From Pseudoxanthomonas sp. (GTDB taxonomy: Bacteria; Pseudomonadota; Gammaproteobacteria; Xanthomonadales; Xanthomonadaceae): 64,000 nucleotides of DNA. Under the pieces are notes generated by a model. That model ran no database searches. It had not been told where the DNA came from and was given only the letters and a program-made list of their open reading frames with translations. Shown in pieces: positions 61,424-64,000 of the stretch (its first letter is position 1; each line of letters begins with the position of its first letter). Position numbers and translations under genes: made by a program. The stretch is from contig NZ_DASYGY010000004.1 in the NCBI RefSeq assembly GCF_035999195.1, positions 620,001 to 684,000 on the forward strand, given 5' to 3'.

Positions 61424-63460
61424 ATGAGCACTGCGACGGATTCTCCTAGCGCCGGCAAGGTCGGCAGTTTCGGCAACAACTTCTGGTTGTTGCTGCTCGC
61501 ACTGTCGGTCATCGTCTTCGGTGCCAACACCGGCGTGGCCACCTACCAGGGCAGCCGCCTGTCCGGCGCCGGCACCGGCGCATCCGACATGCGCGTGCTG
61601 TCGCAGCAGCTGGCCAACCAGGGCCGCGAGGCCGTGGCCGGCAACGCCGAGGCGTTCAAGGCCTTCAGGGAGACCAAGCAGTCGGTGGAGTCCACCATCG
61701 AGGAACTGCAGAAGGACTTCGGCGACGAGGGCGCCATTTCCGGATCGCTGGCCAAGCTGACCGCCACCTGGGCGCCGCTGGGCAAGAACGCCGACCAGAT
61801 CGTCGCGTCCGAGGCCGCCGTGCTGGCGCTGGCCGGCAACGCCGACCGCTTCGCCACCCAGGTGCCCAACCTGCAGGCGCAGCTCAACGAAGTGGTGCGC
61901 GCCATGTCCGCCAGCGGCGCGCCCTCCTCGCAGATCTACAGCGCGCTGCAGCAGGTCGTGCTGGCCGGCACCATGGCCCGCCGTGTGACCGAAATCCGCG
62001 CCGGTGGCGCCGGTGCCGCCACCGCCGGCGACGCGCTGGGCCGCGACGCCGTGCTGTTCGGCCAGGTGCTGGACGGTCTGCGCGACGGCAACCCGGACCT
62101 GGGCATCGCCCCGGTCCGCAACGCCGCCGCCCTGGCCGCGCTGCAGAATTCGCAGACCCTGTGGACCGCGATGAAGAAGGACCTGGACGCCATCCTGGCC
62201 AGCTCGCGCAACCTGTTCGCGGCGCAGTCGGCCGCCGCCGCGCTGACCAACGGCTCCGGCCAGATGCTCCAGGACAGCACCAACCTGTTCCAGGCGTTCT
62301 CGGCCTTCGGTTCGGTGCGCGACACGCGCCTGTTCCCGAACTTCTGGCTCGGCATCGCCTCGGGCATCGCGGCGCTGGTCTCCATCATCGGTCTGTTGTG
62401 GTCGCTGTACCGCACCCGCCAGCGCGAGCAGGAAATGCGCTACCAGACGCAGGTGGAATACAACAGCCGCAACCAGCAGGCGATCATGCGGCTGCTGGAC
62501 GAAATCAGCTCGCTGGGTGAAGGCGACCTGACGGTGAAGGCCTCGGTGACCGAGGACATGACCGGCGCCATCGCGGACGCCATCAACTACGCCGTGGACG
62601 AACTGCGCAACCTGGTGACCACGATCAACGACACCTCGGTGCAGGTGGCGGCGTCGACCCAGGAAACCCAGGCCACCGCGCTGCAGCTGGCCGAAGCCGC
62701 CGGCCACCAGGCCGACCAGATCACCACCGCGTCCGACCGCATCAGCGAGATCGCGACCAGCATCGACCAGGTGTCGAAGAACTCCACCGAGTCGGCCGAA
62801 GTGGCGCAGCGCTCGGTGCAGATCGCCACCGAGGGTGCCGGCGTGGTGCGCGAGACGATCCGCGGCATGGACCAGATCCGCGACCAGATCCAGGAAACCT
62901 CCAAGCGCATCAAGCGCCTGGGTGAGTCCTCGCAGGAAATCGGCTCGGTGGTGGAACTGATCAACGACATTTCCGAACAGACCAACATCCTGGCGCTCAA
63001 CGCGGCCGTGCAGGCGGCCTCGGCCGGCGAAGCGGGCCGCGGTTTCGCGGTCGTGGCCGACGAAGTGCAGCGCCTCGCAGAACGCACCTCCAGCGCGACG
63101 CGCCGCATCGAATCGCTGGTGCAGACCATCCAGGCCGATACCAACGAAGCGGTCAGCTCGATGGAGCAGACCACCGCCGAAGTGGTGTCCGGTGCGCGCC
63201 TGGCCGAGGATGCGGGTACCGCGCTGGGCGAGATCGAGCGCGTGTCGAACGACCTGAACAACCTCATCAAGGGCATCTCGACCGCCGCCCAGCAGCAGTC
63301 GTCGGCCGCGCTGGACATCACCCAGACGATGGGCGTGATCCGCCAGATCACCTCGCAGACCTCGCTGGGCGCCGGACAGACCGCCGAGTCCATCGGCCAT
63401 CTGGCGCAGCTGGCCGCGGACCTGCGCCGCTCGGTCGCCGACTTCAAGCTGCCGGGCTGA
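61424..63460 (+). CDS. pilJ: Type IV pilus methyl-accepting chemoreceptor PilJ
   Basis: A 678-residue chemoreceptor. Membrane helices at about 20-40 (NNFWLLLLALSVIVFGANTG) and 306-328 (LGIASGIAALVSIIGLLW) flank a periplasmic PilJ-type domain (45-305), then a HAMP segment and the kinase-signalling coiled coil. The hairpin tip reads SEQTNILALNAAVQAASAGE (near 522-541). It senses surface or pilus signals in Pseudomonas. AGGGG precedes the ATG. Confidence 0.95.
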   Translation: MSTATDSPSAGKVGSFGNNFWLLLLALSVIVFGANTGVATYQGSRLSGAGTGASDMRVLSQQLANQGREAVAGNAEAFKAFRETKQSVESTIEELQKDFGDEGAISGSLAKLTATWAPLGKNADQIVASEAAVLALAGNADRFATQVPNLQAQLNEVVRAMSASGAPSSQIYSALQQVVLAGTMARRVTEIRAGGAGAATAGDALGRDAVLFGQVLDGLRDGNPDLGIAPVRNAAALAALQNSQTLWTAMKKDLDAILASSRNLFAAQSAAAALTNGSGQMLQDSTNLFQAFSAFGSVRDTRLFPNFWLGIASGIAALVSIIGLLWSLYRTRQREQEMRYQTQVEYNSRNQQAIMRLLDEISSLGEGDLTVKASVTEDMTGAIADAINYAVDELRNLVTTINDTSVQVAASTQETQATALQLAEAAGHQADQITTASDRISEIATSIDQVSKNSTESAEVAQRSVQIATEGAGVVRETIRGMDQIRDQIQETSKRIKRLGESSQEIGSVVELINDISEQTNILALNAAVQAASAGEAGRGFAVVADEVQRLAERTSSATRRIESLVQTIQADTNEAVSSMEQTTAEVVSGARLAEDAGTALGEIERVSNDLNNLIKGISTAAQQQSSAALDITQTMGVIRQITSQTSLGAGQTAESIGHLAQLAADLRRSVADFKLPG

Positions 63461-63476
63461 GGACGGGACGCACTGC

Positions 63477-63554
63477 ATGAACTTCCTACGCCATCCCGCC
63501 CGCCAGCAGCGCGAGGCTGACGGCTCCGCCGTCGCTGCGGGAGCACGCCCATGA
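63477..63554 (+). CDS. Tiny ORF (25 aa) whose stop overlaps the chpA start
   Basis: ATG at 63477, stop at 63552-63554, sharing ATGA with the chpA ATG at 63551. It begins MNFLRHPARQQREADG and is basic to neutral. The chpA Shine-Dalgarno GGGAG lies within its last codons. This is the same arrangement as before pilI. Its own Shine-Dalgarno (AGGA) is 13 nt upstream and weak, so it may not be translated. Confidence 0.3.
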   Translation: MNFLRHPARQQREADGSAVAAGARP

Positions 63555-64000
63555 GTGCGCTGCGCGAAGCCATGAGCCACGCCGTGCTCGGCTGGGTGAA
63601 GCCCGAACTGGACGAGACGCTGCGCCTGGTCCGCCAGGAGATCGAAGCCTTCGTCGAAGCGCCCGCCGACACCAGCCGCATGCGGTTCTGCGCCGGTTAC
63701 CTGCACCAGGTGCAGGGCACGCTGCGCATGGTCGAACTGTATGCGCCGGCGATGGTCGCCGAAGAGCTCGAACTGCTCGCCAAGGCGTTGCAGGACGGCG
63801 GCGCGGGCGACCGCGACGAAGCCTGCGCCACGCTCATGCGCGGCGCGGTGCTGTTGCCGGACTACCTGGAGCGCCTGCAGGAAGGCCATCGCGACATCCC
63901 GATCGTGCTGCTGCCGCTGCTCAACGAGATCCGTGCCGCGCGCGGTGCGCCGGGCCTCAACGAAAGCATGCTGTTCCCGCCGGGCAGTTGCGACGACGCG
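63551..64000 (+). CDS. chpA: Hybrid chemosensory histidine kinase ChpA (PilL), 3' truncated by the window
   Basis: The first 150 codons of a protein that starts MSALREAMSHAVLGWVKPEL. The frame runs to the window end. The region is an N-terminal Hpt-like helical domain (CAGYLHQVQGTLRMVELYAP, near 46-65, with the candidate phosphorylated His in LHQVQG). In Pseudomonas ChpA (PilL of Xylella) is a very large kinase with many Hpt/Spt domains plus CheA and CheY domains. Its position after pilJ supports this. Confidence 0.85.
   Translation, partial: MSALREAMSHAVLGWVKPELDETLRLVRQEIEAFVEAPADTSRMRFCAGYLHQVQGTLRMVELYAPAMVAEELELLAKALQDGGAGDRDEACATLMRGAVLLPDYLERLQEGHRDIPIVLLPLLNEIRAARGAPGLNESMLFPPGSCDDA

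Noticed and set aside
61406..63889. Long minus-strand open frame across pilJ
   Set aside because: Antisense shadow of the well-supported pilJ; its composition is repetitive Gly/Arg/His without domains.

Overview
The window reads as a single block of chromosomal DNA from a high-GC gammaproteobacterium of the Xanthomonadaceae. Pseudoxanthomonas, Xanthomonas and Stenotrophomonas relatives are the best fit, but the genus cannot be fixed from the sequence alone. Support comes from gene order: yebC-ruvC-ruvA-kup-ruvB-ybgC-tolQRAB-pal-cpoB-queE-queC-tRNA-Lys, and a Pil-Chp cluster (pilG-pilI-pilJ-chpA) without pilH, as in Xylella. Other support is the xanthomonad-style intergenic repeats and the very high GC with strong third-position bias. 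I see no prophage, transposase, integron, CRISPR array or rRNA. Nearly everything is core genome, and the accessory signal sits in the repeat-filled intergenic gaps and a few lineage-specific secreted proteins.

Layout. 0-9.8 kb: the C-terminal part of a GGDEF-EAL protein, a YbaL-type cation/proton antiporter, a TonB-dependent receptor, an ABC-F ATPase, an FmdB zinc ribbon, a lipoprotein whose ribosome binding site lies inside a perfect hairpin, a repeat cluster, and a secreted protein with three DUF3011 repeats. 9.9-12.6 kb: aspS, a small protein with a very acidic tail, and a GNAT acetyltransferase. 12.6-13.5 kb: a gene-free repeat region. 13.5-16.6 kb: ohr and a secreted haloperoxidase-like hydrolase on one strand, divergent from an RclR-like AraC regulator, then a lipase-like hydrolase. 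16.6-30.4 kb: yebC, Holliday-junction genes, kup, the Tol-Pal envelope system, queuosine precursor genes and tRNA-Lys(UUU). 30.4-41.1 kb: a Cds1-like PLP enzyme, an M3 oligopeptidase, a GH3 glycosidase plus MFS transporter behind a promoter carrying a LacI-type operator, a small secreted protein, recQ, a 1.1 kb nested inverted-repeat region, and dps. 41.1-50.1 kb: hrpA, two tandem secreted paralogues, relA, and a membrane-anchored helical-repeat protein. 50.2-57.5 kb: a two-domain glycosyltransferase, mrcB (PBP1B) with an overlapping lipoprotein that may be its activator, and a YoaA/DinG helicase. 57.6-64 kb: tsaB, tonB3-like and gshB, then the divergent Pil-Chp chemosensory operon, cut off in chpA.

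How the genes fit together. Envelope integrity and peptidoglycan synthesis are covered by Tol-Pal/CpoB and by PBP1B with its lipoprotein. Surface motility control comes from pilG/I/J/chpA and possibly the TonB3-like protein. Genome maintenance is served by RuvABC, RecQ, YoaA and Dps, stress signalling by RelA and possibly the cyclic-di-GMP protein, and redox defence by the ohr/hydrolase/RclR-like group with gshB. The less ordinary features are small: two tiny ORFs joined by ATGA overlaps to pilI and chpA, the RBS hairpin, the GH3 operator, the LpoP-like candidate, and the symmetrical repeat region at 39.5-40.4 kb. I found no clearly new multi-gene system, and the claims below are scaled to that.
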